Source: Pelagibacterium xiamenense (GTDB taxonomy: Bacteria > Pseudomonadota > Alphaproteobacteria > Rhizobiales > Devosiaceae). Taken from it: 64,000 bases of DNA. Location of the stretch: positions 372,001 to 436,000 of the forward strand of contig NZ_JAJOYS010000001.1 of the NCBI RefSeq assembly GCF_021166475.1. The letters run 5' to 3'. Below the pieces are notes generated by a model, which was not told where the DNA came from, ran no database searches, and saw only the letters and a program-made list of their open reading frames with translations. Position numbers and translations under genes: made by a program. Shown here in pieces: positions 17,822 through 25,454 of the stretch (position 1 is its first letter; each line of letters begins with the position of its first letter).

Positions 17822-18347
17822 TGGAAGCCACGGTGCCACGGTTGAGCCACCTGAGGACGAAAAAGGCCGCGATCCCCGCCGGAACAAGCAAGGCCAGCCC
17901 GATCAAGCCAATGGCGGCGGGCAAGGCCCAGAGCTGTTCGAAATTGTCCTGCCGGACGTCGCGTTTTTGATCGGGCGTAAAGAAGATGTCGTGGCGGGAC
18001 CCGATCGCATGATTCCAGTTGGGTGACGACTGGCCGGTGCTGGCCTCTGTCATCTCCCCATCGGCGAACCGGTAGCGAAAGACCGGGCTGTAATCGATTG
18101 TAGCGCCGTCCCATGGGTTCCAGCCCTCCCAGGCGTAAACCCGCACGACTTCACCGGTCGTCCGCCGGGCATTGGCAAGAAACGATTGGCTCTCATATGC
18201 CAAGGCCGCAGCGGTTCCCAGAAAGAGTACCGGAAGAAGGAAGATCAGTACCCATACCCGCCAGGATGCCTGCCGCCGTCCATCCGGCCCGATGCGGAGC
18301 AGATAGAGTTGCGTCATGTTGAGCCGGATCAGGGCGGTGTGCAGCAT
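17814..18347 (-). CDS. DUF3592-type membrane protein (paralogue)
   Basis: A 177-residue membrane protein with a helix near residues 25-45 (WVLIFLLPVLFLGTAAALAY), a DUF3592-like domain (TTGEVVRVYAWEG, PVFRYRFADGEMTEAS, FFTPDQKRDVRQDNFEQL), and a final helix (IGLIGLALLVPAGIAAFFVLRWL). A second ATG ten codons in is an equally plausible start; neither has a strong ribosome-binding site. Two adjacent, different DUF3592 proteins suggest they form a heteromeric membrane complex. Function unknown. Confidence 0.55.
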   Translation of the reverse strand: MLHTALIRLNMTQLYLLRIGPDGRRQASWRVWVLIFLLPVLFLGTAAALAYESQSFLANARRTTGEVVRVYAWEGWNPWDGATIDYSPVFRYRFADGEMTEASTGQSSPNWNHAIGSRHDIFFTPDQKRDVRQDNFEQLWALPAAIGLIGLALLVPAGIAAFFVLRWLNRGTVASNG

Positions 18348-18388
18348 CGTAACAATCCTGAACTGTGCGGTCGTGCGGCGGGTCTACG

Positions 18389-18868
18389 TCAAGCGGCGGG
18401 TGCGGGCGCCGCCTTGCCCAGCGGGTTGGGACCATAGGCATTCGCGCCCGGCGTGCCTTTGAGAAAGCCCAGTTCAACCACCATCCAAAGGGCCACAGCG
18501 GTTGCCGCCCACATGGCGATGGTTGTCGCAAGTCCCGGCATGAGGACCTGAGTGCCGGCAAAATCGACCGGTGAGTAGCCGATCTGAAAAATACTGATGG
18601 CCTGCATGAGAATGCCCGGTGCGATGAAGATGACGGCCCAGGGCAGGGCGGGCTTGCCGCGATCGTGCAGGCGTTTCACAACAACCGCGGACCATATGTA
18701 GACCACACCGGCGGACAGGATGATCTGGGCAAAGATCCGGACAATGCCGTCAGGCAAGACCGACAGCACGGTGCCTCCGGCAAGCAGCGATATCGCCATT
18801 ATTCCAAGCAGGCCGAGCCAGAACCCCTTGCGTGCAATACGGCCCTCAAATGACATGAACAGGTCCAT
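18389..18868 (-). CDS. DUF805 membrane protein
   Basis: A 159-residue inner-membrane protein of the DUF805 family, recognised by the start MDLFMSFEGRIARKGFWLG, the VKRLHDRGKPALPW loop and the terminal G-x-N-x-YGPNPLG. About four hydrophobic helices. The ATG at 18868 has GGAGGAAAAC directly upstream, so the longer frame is rejected. Members occur widely beside small envelope proteins; no molecular function is known. Confidence 0.85.
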   Translation of the reverse strand: MDLFMSFEGRIARKGFWLGLLGIMAISLLAGGTVLSVLPDGIVRIFAQIILSAGVVYIWSAVVVKRLHDRGKPALPWAVIFIAPGILMQAISIFQIGYSPVDFAGTQVLMPGLATTIAMWAATAVALWMVVELGFLKGTPGANAYGPNPLGKAAPAPAA

Positions 18869-18903
18869 CGTTTTCCTCCAATTCGGCCTCGATGGCCTCG
18901 GCA

Positions 18904-19407
18904 CTACGGTTGTGCGGTAATTGTCAGATTTCCGTCGAAATCCAGTACGTAAAAGCTGATCTGTCCCATCGTTGCGCTGCCGTCGCCATTGTCTGCGACC
19001 GTCTCGATCAGGCTCTCGGCGTCTGCGCGAAAGGCGGATGGGTCGGCATCGTTTATCGTTGCGGCGATAAACGAGATCATCTGCGATCCCGCTCCGCCCT
19101 CACCGCCCGCCCAGGGCTGGGTTGAAATGTCCAGGAGAGGGCCGTCCGGCTCCGCGTTTGTTATGAACAGGCGTCCGCCTCCGAGGGTGAAGGTGCAACT
19201 GACGATTGTCTTTGTTGCATCGCCCGGCATGGGATTTTCCGCGCAGGCCAGTTCCTGAAAACTCAAGGGTTCGCCCGTGGTCTGGGAAGCGGCTTCGATG
19301 CCGGCGATGAATTGCTCGGTCGTCAGCCCCAGAGTCTGCGCGTGTGCGGGCAGTGGCCAGCACGAGGCGGCAAGAGCGGCAATGAGCAGGGTGTTCCGAT
19401 TTTGCAT
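18904..19407 (-). CDS. Exported protein of unknown function
   Basis: A 167-residue protein with a Sec signal peptide (about residues 1-23, PAHAQ). One cysteine pair (ELACAENPM and IVSCTF) could form a disulphide. The mature part looks mixed alpha/beta with a final strand motif (FYVLDFDGNLTITAQP). An AGGGAC ribosome-binding site precedes the ATG. It belongs to the same leftward block as the cupin upstream (26 nt apart). No family recognised. Confidence 0.6.
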   Translation of the reverse strand: MQNRNTLLIAALAASCWPLPAHAQTLGLTTEQFIAGIEAASQTTGEPLSFQELACAENPMPGDATKTIVSCTFTLGGGRLFITNAEPDGPLLDISTQPWAGGEGGAGSQMISFIAATINDADPSAFRADAESLIETVADNGDGSATMGQISFYVLDFDGNLTITAQP

Positions 19408-19433
19408 GCTTGTCCCTTGGTGTGATGCGCGCG

Positions 19434-19886
19434 CTATTGGGCGCCGAGCGGCGGCCCGACAAATTCGAGGCGAAATTTCTCGGAGATCGGTTGCATGGCC
19501 GGGAGATCGCGCGGCATCTCGAGACCGGCGGCGGCAACCTCGGCAAAGAACCCCTCGAAACCACCCGGCGTGAGAATGGTCAGCATGCGCGCAGGACTCT
19601 CCTCGCGCACCCGAAAGGTATGGGGCGTCCCGCGCGGAATATGGACCGTGCCGCCTGCCCGCACGGTAAGACGCTCGTCTCCGCGGGCGAAATCGACCGC
19701 GCCGTCGAGAACATAGAATGTCTCATCGGCATCATGGTGGACATGCATGGGCGGACCGAACCCCGGCTGGTCCTCCGAGCGGAACATTCCAATTGCCCCG
19801 CTCGTCCCCGCGGCGCTCAGAAGGATTTCATAGCGCGCGCCCATCCAAACGACGCTCGCGGTTTCCGCATGTGTGTTTGCATCCAT
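19434..19886 (-). CDS. Cupin-domain protein (paralogue 1)
   Basis: A 150-residue single-domain cupin. Motif 1 is GPPMHVHHDADETFYVLDGAVDF with three histidines and a glutamate as metal ligands, and motif 2 is IPRGTPHTFRV. The C-terminus (LTILTPGGFEGFFAEVA ... GPPLGA) matches that of the second cupin at 21097, so the two are paralogues. Such small cupins act as dioxygenase-like or sugar-isomerase-like enzymes or as metabolite sensors; no substrate can be given. GGGAGCG precedes the ATG. A 22-nt motif shared with the autotransporter gene lies 82 nt upstream. Confidence 0.75.
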   Translation of the reverse strand: MDANTHAETASVVWMGARYEILLSAAGTSGAIGMFRSEDQPGFGPPMHVHHDADETFYVLDGAVDFARGDERLTVRAGGTVHIPRGTPHTFRVREESPARMLTILTPGGFEGFFAEVAAAGLEMPRDLPAMQPISEKFRLEFVGPPLGAQ

Positions 19887-19967
19887 AATCTTCGCTCCCT
19901 TAACGGTGCGGAACGTCTCGGTTCCGCCGTTTCGGGTTCGAATGTTATGGGTGTGTCACAAGCCGAT

Positions 19968-19989
19968 CATGCGACGTTTGTACGATGCG
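19968..19989 (-). promoter_or_regulatory. 22-nt motif upstream of the cupin-led block (copy 2)
   Basis: One-base variant of 16282-16303, at a similar distance (82 nt) from the leftward start at 19886. Between it and the gene lies an inverted repeat GCGGAAC/GTTCCGC (19908-19927). The two copies would place the cupin/DUF805/DUF3592 block and the autotransporter under one regulator. Confidence 0.5.
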
Positions 19990-20033
19990 CGCGAAATCTG
20001 GAGAGGATCATGATCCGGGCATATGCCGGACGC

Positions 20034-20984
20034 CTAGACCGGCAGGGGCTGCTCGCCTTCGTTCAGAGCCATCATGACGTCCGCCACCAAGTCCCGCATC
20101 CAGCGATGAGCGGGATTGTTTGTGGACCGCTTGTGCCAGACCGCCACGATCAGAGCCGGGTCCATGGGCATCGGAGGCTTGTAAATTCCAAGCCCCATCG
20201 AGGGGGCCAGATGCTCGGCCAATTGCCGTGGAATGAGCGCAATGAGCTCGCTTTCGGCAATAACACGGCAAACCCCTGAAAATACCGGCAGGGTCATTAC
20301 GACATTGCGGCGGCGCCCCACCCGCGCCAGCGCGGCGTCGCCCATAGCCTGCAATTTGCCCTCGGGCGAAAACAGCACGTGACCCATCTCGCAAAACAGG
20401 TCCATCGGCAGCTCGGCCCCGGGCTTGAGGCCCGAGCGGGCAATCACCCGGTTATCCCGCGCGGCGACCGCGACGAAGCTGGAGTAGAACAAGGGGCGGC
20501 AGTCGGTCCAGTCGGGGAACGTCGCCGAGGGAATGAGCGCCATATCGGCTTCGTAGCGCTCCAAAGAATCGATGTAGCTGTAGGGCACGACATCAACAAG
20601 TTGCGCACACATGTGCGGCGCTCTGGAGCGCAACTGGCGGGCGAGAACGGGCATCAGCATCTCGGCAAAAAAATCACTCGCCGCCATCTTGAAGTTCGAT
20701 GCGCTGGCGGCGGGATCGAAGGCGGGTGGCGCCAATAGCGCTTCGAGCCGGGTCAATTCCGCATGAAGCGGTAGCGACAGCGAAACCGCATAGTCGGTAG
20801 GCCTGAGACCCTGGCCGTGCCGCACGAACAGTTCGTCATCAAGCGCATGCCGAAGCCGCGCCAGCGCTCCCGAAACCGCCGATTGCGACATGCCCAGGCG
20901 CTCCCCCGCCTTCACCGTGGAACCCTCGCGCAACAGCGCGTCCAGAACACGCAGGAGGTTCAAGTCGAAAGTCCCGAAATTCAC
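20034..20984 (-). CDS. LysR-family transcriptional regulator
   Basis: A 316-residue LysR-type regulator. The winged helix-turn-helix is at about residues 5-65 (FDLNLLRVLDALLREGSTVKAGERLGMSQSAVSGALARLRHALDDELFVR), followed by a linker helix and the effector-binding domain. The length is normal for NodD/LysR regulators when the GTG at 20984 is the start; the frame stays open 48 codons further upstream, but that stretch is not LysR-like. It is divergent from the cupin/GST/LuxR operon and flanked by two paralogous cupins, which are its likely targets. Confidence 0.85.
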   Translation of the reverse strand: MNFGTFDLNLLRVLDALLREGSTVKAGERLGMSQSAVSGALARLRHALDDELFVRHGQGLRPTDYAVSLSLPLHAELTRLEALLAPPAFDPAASASNFKMAASDFFAEMLMPVLARQLRSRAPHMCAQLVDVVPYSYIDSLERYEADMALIPSATFPDWTDCRPLFYSSFVAVAARDNRVIARSGLKPGAELPMDLFCEMGHVLFSPEGKLQAMGDAALARVGRRRNVVMTLPVFSGVCRVIAESELIALIPRQLAEHLAPSMGLGIYKPPMPMDPALIVAVWHKRSTNNPAHRWMRDLVADVMMALNEGEQPLPV

Positions 20985-21096
20985 TTCGGCGATAGGTCCT
21001 ATACGATCAAACGATTTTTCAAATAAATCAAATACTGCTACCGATAGCAACAACGAGAGCGCTTTCGTTTCCTTGGCACCAATCGTGGAGGAAACG

Positions 21097-21558
21097 ATGT
21101 TAGATGAAGTGAACGGTTCCGGCGTCATCGAATGGAACGGTGTCCGCTACAAGACGATCCTGTCGCCAGCCGACAGCGGTGGCGCCATGTCGATTATCGA
21201 CAGCTGGTCGCCCGCCGGTGCCGGGCCTCCGCGCCATGTGCACGATGCCGAGGATGAAATTTTCGTACTCATTGCCGGCTCCTGCGAATTCTGGCTGGAG
21301 GGCGGTCGCTTTACGCGCGGGCCGGGCGAGAGCGTCTTTATCCCGCGCGGGCGCGAACACACCTTCCGGGCAACCGCAGACGGTCCCAGCCGTCACCTGG
21401 TGATCCTGACCCCGGGCGGGTTCGAGGGCTTTTTTGCCGATATGGCCGCCGGTCAGTTCCGCATTCCCGAGGACATGGCGCAAATCACCGACTCGGCGGA
21501 GCGCCACAACATGCGCTTTACCGGACCGCCTTTGGGCGCTGACGCGCTTCAACCGTGA
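21097..21558 (+). CDS. Cupin-domain protein (paralogue 2)
   Basis: A 153-residue single-domain cupin paralogous to the one at 19434. Motif 1 is GPPRHVHDAEDEIFVLIAGSCEFWLEG and motif 2 IPRGREHTFRA; the tail LVILTPGGFEGFFADMA ... FTGPPLGA is shared with the paralogue. GTGGAGGAAAC precedes the ATG at 21097, so the longer frame to 20890 is rejected. It heads a three-gene operon with a glutathione transferase-like and a LuxR-type gene, and is divergent from the LysR gene. Confidence 0.75.
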   Translation: MLDEVNGSGVIEWNGVRYKTILSPADSGGAMSIIDSWSPAGAGPPRHVHDAEDEIFVLIAGSCEFWLEGGRFTRGPGESVFIPRGREHTFRATADGPSRHLVILTPGGFEGFFADMAAGQFRIPEDMAQITDSAERHNMRFTGPPLGADALQP

Positions 21559-22376
21559 GTGTCCTCGCAATGAAGCCGATCGTTTATCACATCCCGGTAT
21601 GCCCCTTCTCCCAGCGGCTTGAAATCCTGCTGGCACTGAAGGGGCAGACCCACGCCGTCGAGTTCCGCGTGGTCGACATCACAAAGCCACGCGACCCCGC
21701 ACTTTTGGAAAAGACCCGGGGAACGACATCGCTCCCGGTTCTGGAAATGCCCGACGGTCGCATACTCAAGGAAAGCCTCGTCATTCTCGACTATCTCGAC
21801 GAAGCGCTTCCCGGCCCGCCGGTCCGGAGGACCGATCCTTATGAGCATGCCATTGAACGCATGCTGATCGCGCTTGAAGGGCCCTTTACCGGTGCGGGAT
21901 ATATGCTGGTCATGAATCAGGACCGGGCCGAACGCGCAAAAAAGCGCGAAAGACTGCTCGAACTTTATGCCCGGATCGACGATTGTCTTGTCGCTTATGG
22001 CGGCACCCAAAGGGAGGGTGGCGACTTTCTCTTTGACGCGTTCGGTCTTGCCGAAACGGTTTTTGCACCGGTTTTCGCCAGGTTCTGGTTTCTCGAATAT
22101 TACGAAGGGTTCGATCTGCCCCACGATCCTCGCTTTGAGAGGGTGCGACGCTGGCGCACGGCCTGCCTTGGCCATCATGCCGCCCAGCAGGTGAGCCGCG
22201 AGGAAATCGTCAAGCTCTACTACGACTACGCTCTGGGGATGGGAAATGGGGCCCTGCCTGCCGGCAGGGAAATCTCGAGCTTTGCCATGCGACCCCATTG
22301 GCGGGATCGGCCATGGCCGCCTGCGGATAAATACGGTCCCCCGGCAACGGACGTGGAACTGGGACTCGCAGGATGA
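21555..22376 (+). CDS. Glutathione S-transferase-like protein
   Basis: A 273-residue protein with an N-terminal thioredoxin-like GST domain (YHIPVCPFSQRLEILLALKG; the CPFS motif places a catalytic cysteine near residue 15) and a helical C-terminal domain. The segment TTSLPVLEMPDGRILKESLVILDYLDE carries the cis-proline and the E-S glutathione motif. This cysteine-type active site resembles omega or glutaredoxin-like GSTs. The GTG at 21555 overlaps the cupin stop; an ATG at 21570 is an alternative. The C-terminus is longer than usual. Its stop overlaps the LuxR gene start. Role: perhaps glutathione-dependent detoxification or reduction. Confidence 0.75.
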   Translation: MSVLAMKPIVYHIPVCPFSQRLEILLALKGQTHAVEFRVVDITKPRDPALLEKTRGTTSLPVLEMPDGRILKESLVILDYLDEALPGPPVRRTDPYEHAIERMLIALEGPFTGAGYMLVMNQDRAERAKKRERLLELYARIDDCLVAYGGTQREGGDFLFDAFGLAETVFAPVFARFWFLEYYEGFDLPHDPRFERVRRWRTACLGHHAAQQVSREEIVKLYYDYALGMGNGALPAGREISSFAMRPHWRDRPWPPADKYGPPATDVELGLAG

Positions 22377-23545
22377 GAGGCGCGCGAAATACAGTGGGTG
22401 CCGCCTTGCGATCGGCCCGGAAGCGGGTAAGCGGCATGGACAGTGCATCCAAAATCGTCGGGCAGATATACGATGCCGCATTCGACGCGCAGATCTGGCC
22501 CGACTTGCTGTGCGCGATTGCCGATCATTGCCGTGTGGAAAACGCCGCTCTCGTGGCCACGGACCCGCATATCGGATTTGCGTCGGTCGTGACGCCGCGG
22601 GCGGATCCCAGGATCGTTTCGGATTACGCCGATCACTGGTGGGCGCACGACCCGACTGTCAAAGCCACAGCGTCAATGCCCGTTGGCAAGATCACCAGCC
22701 TTGACGATACGGGGCGGGACACGTTCTTCGCCAGTGCATTTTATAACGACTACTGGCTTTATTCGGGACTGGGAGCCGAGCGGATTGCGGCCAATCTATT
22801 CACCGATAACGGTGGATTTGCTAGCTGCATCCTGCAGGCGTCGAAACAGCGCGACGAGATTGATCCAGACGCATACGAACGCTTCGGCTTTTTCGTCCCG
22901 CATCTCGTGCGTGCCATCGGTGTTGCCCGCAACCTCCAGCGCACGGCTTTCGAGAAGGCCCTTCTGGAGAGCGGTTATGGCGCCCATCAAACGGGATCCG
23001 TGATCGTCGACTGCTACAGGCGTGTGATCTTCGCCGACAATGTCGCTGAGGACATGCTGTCGAACCACTACGGCATCCTGGTGGCCAAAGGGCGCATTTA
23101 CCTTCGCGACAGGAAGCCCGACGCAGAGCTCAACGCAGCTTTGCTTGCATGTTCCGCGGCAAGGTTCGGTGCGCCCGCGAGCCGCAGGATCACCGTCGGA
23201 TCGGAGGGTGCCGCAGCATCGTTTACCGTTGAGGTCCGCCCCTTCCGTACCGCCGGAACGGCGCCGGGAGCGCCCCGTCCGGCTGCAATGCTGCTCCTGC
23301 GAGATCCCGAACTGCGGCGAAGACAGCGCATAACCCTGCTCCAGGACCGTTTCGCTTTCACCCCTGCCGAGGCCAGACTTGCCCTGGAAATCCTCGTGGG
23401 CGATGGGCGTGCCGCCGCCGCCCGGCGCTGCGGCGTTTCGGTAAATACCGCGCGCACCCAGCTCACCTGCATTTTCGAGAAGGTTGGCGTGACCCGGCAG
23501 ACCGAGCTGATCCGAGCCTTGATTGATGCGGGTGTGGCGCGCTGA
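22373..23545 (+). CDS. LuxR-family transcriptional regulator
   Basis: A 390-residue protein whose last 65 residues are a LuxR-type helix-turn-helix (FTPAEARLALEILVGDGRAAAARRCGVSVNTARTQLTCIFEKVGVTRQTELIR). The N-terminal 300 residues show no phosphorylation receiver; they begin IYDAAFDAQIWPDLLCAIADHC, a PAS/GAF-like start common in orphan LuxR regulators. The ATG at 22373 overlaps the preceding stop; an ATG at 22436 is also possible. It probably regulates its own operon (cupin and GST) or neighbouring blocks; the ligand is unknown. Confidence 0.8.
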   Translation: MRGARNTVGAALRSARKRVSGMDSASKIVGQIYDAAFDAQIWPDLLCAIADHCRVENAALVATDPHIGFASVVTPRADPRIVSDYADHWWAHDPTVKATASMPVGKITSLDDTGRDTFFASAFYNDYWLYSGLGAERIAANLFTDNGGFASCILQASKQRDEIDPDAYERFGFFVPHLVRAIGVARNLQRTAFEKALLESGYGAHQTGSVIVDCYRRVIFADNVAEDMLSNHYGILVAKGRIYLRDRKPDAELNAALLACSAARFGAPASRRITVGSEGAAASFTVEVRPFRTAGTAPGAPRPAAMLLLRDPELRRRQRITLLQDRFAFTPAEARLALEILVGDGRAAAARRCGVSVNTARTQLTCIFEKVGVTRQTELIRALIDAGVAR

Positions 23546-23647
23546 GCTCTAGCGTCAGGCTGATTTGCCGAGCAATGTAATTGCACACGTAGACGGCGGA
23601 AATCGGCATCCGACGCACGAGCCCGCTCAGAAGGAAAGCATCCGCAC

Positions 23648-24490
23648 TCAGCTCGACGGCAGGTCGCCGCCATTGACGTGAATGGTCTGGCCGGTCGTAT
23701 AGCGGCCGTCCTCCGAGGCGAGAAACAGGTAGGCCGGCGCGACCTCGTTGGGCTGTCCCGGCCGGCCCAGCGGTGTATTTTCGCCAAACGATTTGACGTG
23801 CTCGGCATCGAAGCTCGCGGGGATCAACGGGGTCCAGATCGGACCAGGCGCAACCGCGTTGACGAGGATCGGTTTGTCGGCCAGGCGCGCCGAAAGCGAG
23901 CGTGTCAACGCAACGATCGCGCCTTTCGTCATGGCATAATCGACCAGCTCGGGATGTCCCCTATAGGCGACGACGGACGCGGTATTGATGATGCGGGCGC
24001 CCGGCTCCAAGTGCTTGAGCGCCGCCTGCACCATAAAGAAATAGCCGAATATGTTGGTATCGAACACACGGCGGACCGCGTCTTCGTCGAGATCCGCAAG
24101 GTCGTCCCGCACGTGTTGTTCTGCGGCATTGTTGATCAGGATGTCGAGCTTGCCGAAAGTTTCGATGGCACGTTCGGTCAGCGTCCGGCACACAGCCGCA
24201 TCCCCGACATCCCCTTTAAACAGTACGGCCTCGCCACCCTCGGCCTCCACCAGACGCTGTGTCTCCTCCGCATCGCCATCCTCGTCGCGATAGCCGATCA
24301 CCAGCTTCGCACCCTCGCGCGCGAACAGGACGCTGATCGCGCGCCCGATCCCCGAGTCGCCGCCGGTGATGAGCGCGACCTTGTCCTTTAGCCGTCCGCT
24401 GCCCGGATAGAACGGCATATACTCCGGGCGGGGCTCCATTTGGCTTTCGATGCCGGGCTGACGGTCCTGATGCTGGGCGGGCTGCGCCAT
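23648..24490 (-). CDS. Short-chain dehydrogenase/reductase (stress-type, YhdF/GsiB-neighbour family)
   Basis: A 280-residue SDR. The Rossmann motif TGGDSGIGRA lies near residue 42, NNAAEQ near 125, and the catalytic residues are S (TASVVAYRGH) and Y-x-x-x-K-like YAMTKG. The N-terminal extension PGIESQMEPRPEYMPFYPGSGRLKDKVALI is typical of the stress-induced glucose/alcohol dehydrogenase subfamily. NAD(P) oxidoreductase of unknown substrate. AAGGAGCG precedes the ATG. It lies 56 nt after the EcfG-promoter gene at 24894 and is probably co-transcribed. Confidence 0.85.
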   Translation of the reverse strand: MAQPAQHQDRQPGIESQMEPRPEYMPFYPGSGRLKDKVALITGGDSGIGRAISVLFAREGAKLVIGYRDEDGDAEETQRLVEAEGGEAVLFKGDVGDAAVCRTLTERAIETFGKLDILINNAAEQHVRDDLADLDEDAVRRVFDTNIFGYFFMVQAALKHLEPGARIINTASVVAYRGHPELVDYAMTKGAIVALTRSLSARLADKPILVNAVAPGPIWTPLIPASFDAEHVKSFGENTPLGRPGQPNEVAPAYLFLASEDGRYTTGQTIHVNGGDLPSS

Positions 24491-24546
24491 GGTCGCGCTC
24501 CTTCACTGTGTTATGCTGACCTGAAATCGGGTATGGCGGCGATTAT

Positions 24547-24894
24547 TTACGCTGTGGCGAGATCGTCCCGGCGGACATTGAGCACGAGGCGATCGCCTGC
24601 GACCTCTTTGATCTGGTCGGGCAGGATGTATCGATCCTTTTGCAGAATGCCGTCGGCGTCGAGCAGCACATATCCTTCGCGCAAAAGTCGCGCTCGCTGG
24701 GCTTCGGGCATATCGCTGGGCCAGAGCGCCGACTTCAAAGCGTCCACAAGCGTTTCGTCGTGTTCTGTCTCCTGGCCTGCGGTCGTGGTGGCTTCGGCCT
24801 GACCGAACTTGAGGTCCTCGACGGTGCCAATGTGCTCATCGGCGCTGTCGTAGACATCCATACCTGTGCGCACGTTTTCGGGAATCCCAGCCAT
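24547..24894 (-). CDS. Small PRC-barrel/DUF2171-like stress protein
   Basis: A 115-residue cytosolic protein. Its start, VRTGMDVYDSADEHIGTVEDLKF, is typical of PRC-barrel or DUF2171 domains, and it ends RYILPDQIKEVAGDRLVLNVRRDD, a second beta half. The middle is a charged linker. GGAGATACAAA precedes the ATG at 24894, so six residues of the longer frame are dropped. An exact GGAAC-N16-CGTT promoter ends 38 nt upstream, placing it in the general stress regulon with the downstream SDR. Confidence 0.7.
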   Translation of the reverse strand: MAGIPENVRTGMDVYDSADEHIGTVEDLKFGQAEATTTAGQETEHDETLVDALKSALWPSDMPEAQRARLLREGYVLLDADGILQKDRYILPDQIKEVAGDRLVLNVRRDDLATA

Positions 24895-24932
24895 TTTGTA
24901 TCTCCTGACCATGTCGGGTTCTCACCAGCTTC

Positions 24933-24957
24933 AACGGCCGGCATCCAATCGCGTTCC
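24933..24957 (-). promoter_or_regulatory. EcfG-type promoter (GGAAC-N16-CGTT)
   Basis: Leftward -35 GGAAC at 24957-24953 and -10 CGTT at 24936-24933, an exact match to the alphaproteobacterial general-stress sigma factor consensus. It precedes the start at 24894 by 38 nt and forms a divergent pair with 25004-25029. Confidence 0.85.
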
Positions 24958-25003
24958 CGGGGGCGGAACGACACAACAATGATCCGGCGCGATGCGCGCC
25001 CGA

Positions 25004-25029
25004 GGAACACAGATCGGCCTGTCTCCGTT
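25004..25029 (+). promoter_or_regulatory. EcfG-type promoter (GGAAC-N17-CGTT)
   Basis: Rightward -35 GGAAC at 25004-25008 and -10 CGTT at 25026-25029, exact consensus with 17-nt spacer. The glucose-dehydrogenase membrane gene starts 35 nt later at 25065. Confidence 0.85.
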
Positions 25030-25064
25030 GCGTCCCCAAGACGTGCGAAAATCAGGAGGCAGGT

Positions 25065-25454
25065 ATGAGTGCCGTCCCACACGAACAGACAGCGAGGCAG
25101 ATGCTCTCTCCAGGCTACATTGCAGCGCTTGTTCTCGCCGTATTGCTCCTTGCCGCTGGCGCCGTGATTTTTCTCGGGGGCATTTGGCTGCTGGCCCTGG
25201 GTGGATCGTTCTACTACGCGGTCGCGGGTGCCGGCGTCCTGGCCACGGGCGGCTTGCTCATGGCGCGGTCGATACTGGCCGTATGGGTTTACGCTCTAAC
25301 CTATGTATTCACGTTGATCTGGGCACTTTGGGAGGTCGGATTGGACGGATGGGCGCAAGTCCCCCGTCTCGTCGGCCCGACGATCGTGCTGGCGCTGGTT
25401 CTCCTGTGCATCCCGGTCCTCAGATCGAAACGAGCGGAAGGGAGGACACAGTGA
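25065..25454 (+). CDS. Membrane-anchor subunit of a split PQQ glucose dehydrogenase
   Basis: A 129-residue membrane protein with four hydrophobic helices. It resembles the N-terminal quinone-site domain of membrane-bound glucose dehydrogenase (Gcd): GGIWLLALGGSFYYAVAGAGVL, AVWVYALTYVFTLIWALWEVGLDGWAQVPRL. In E. coli this region is fused to the PQQ domain. Here it ends at a TGA that overlaps the catalytic gene start (GTGA). It should anchor the periplasmic enzyme and pass electrons to ubiquinone. It is the first gene after a consensus EcfG promoter. Confidence 0.8.
   Translation: MSAVPHEQTARQMLSPGYIAALVLAVLLLAAGAVIFLGGIWLLALGGSFYYAVAGAGVLATGGLLMARSILAVWVYALTYVFTLIWALWEVGLDGWAQVPRLVGPTIVLALVLLCIPVLRSKRAEGRTQ

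Noticed and set aside
19902-19925. An AACG-N15-GTTCC match upstream of the first cupin
   Set aside because: The spacer is 15 nt rather than 16-17, and the element would end only 15 nt before the start codon, unlike all other sites; the bases are better explained by the local inverted repeat.
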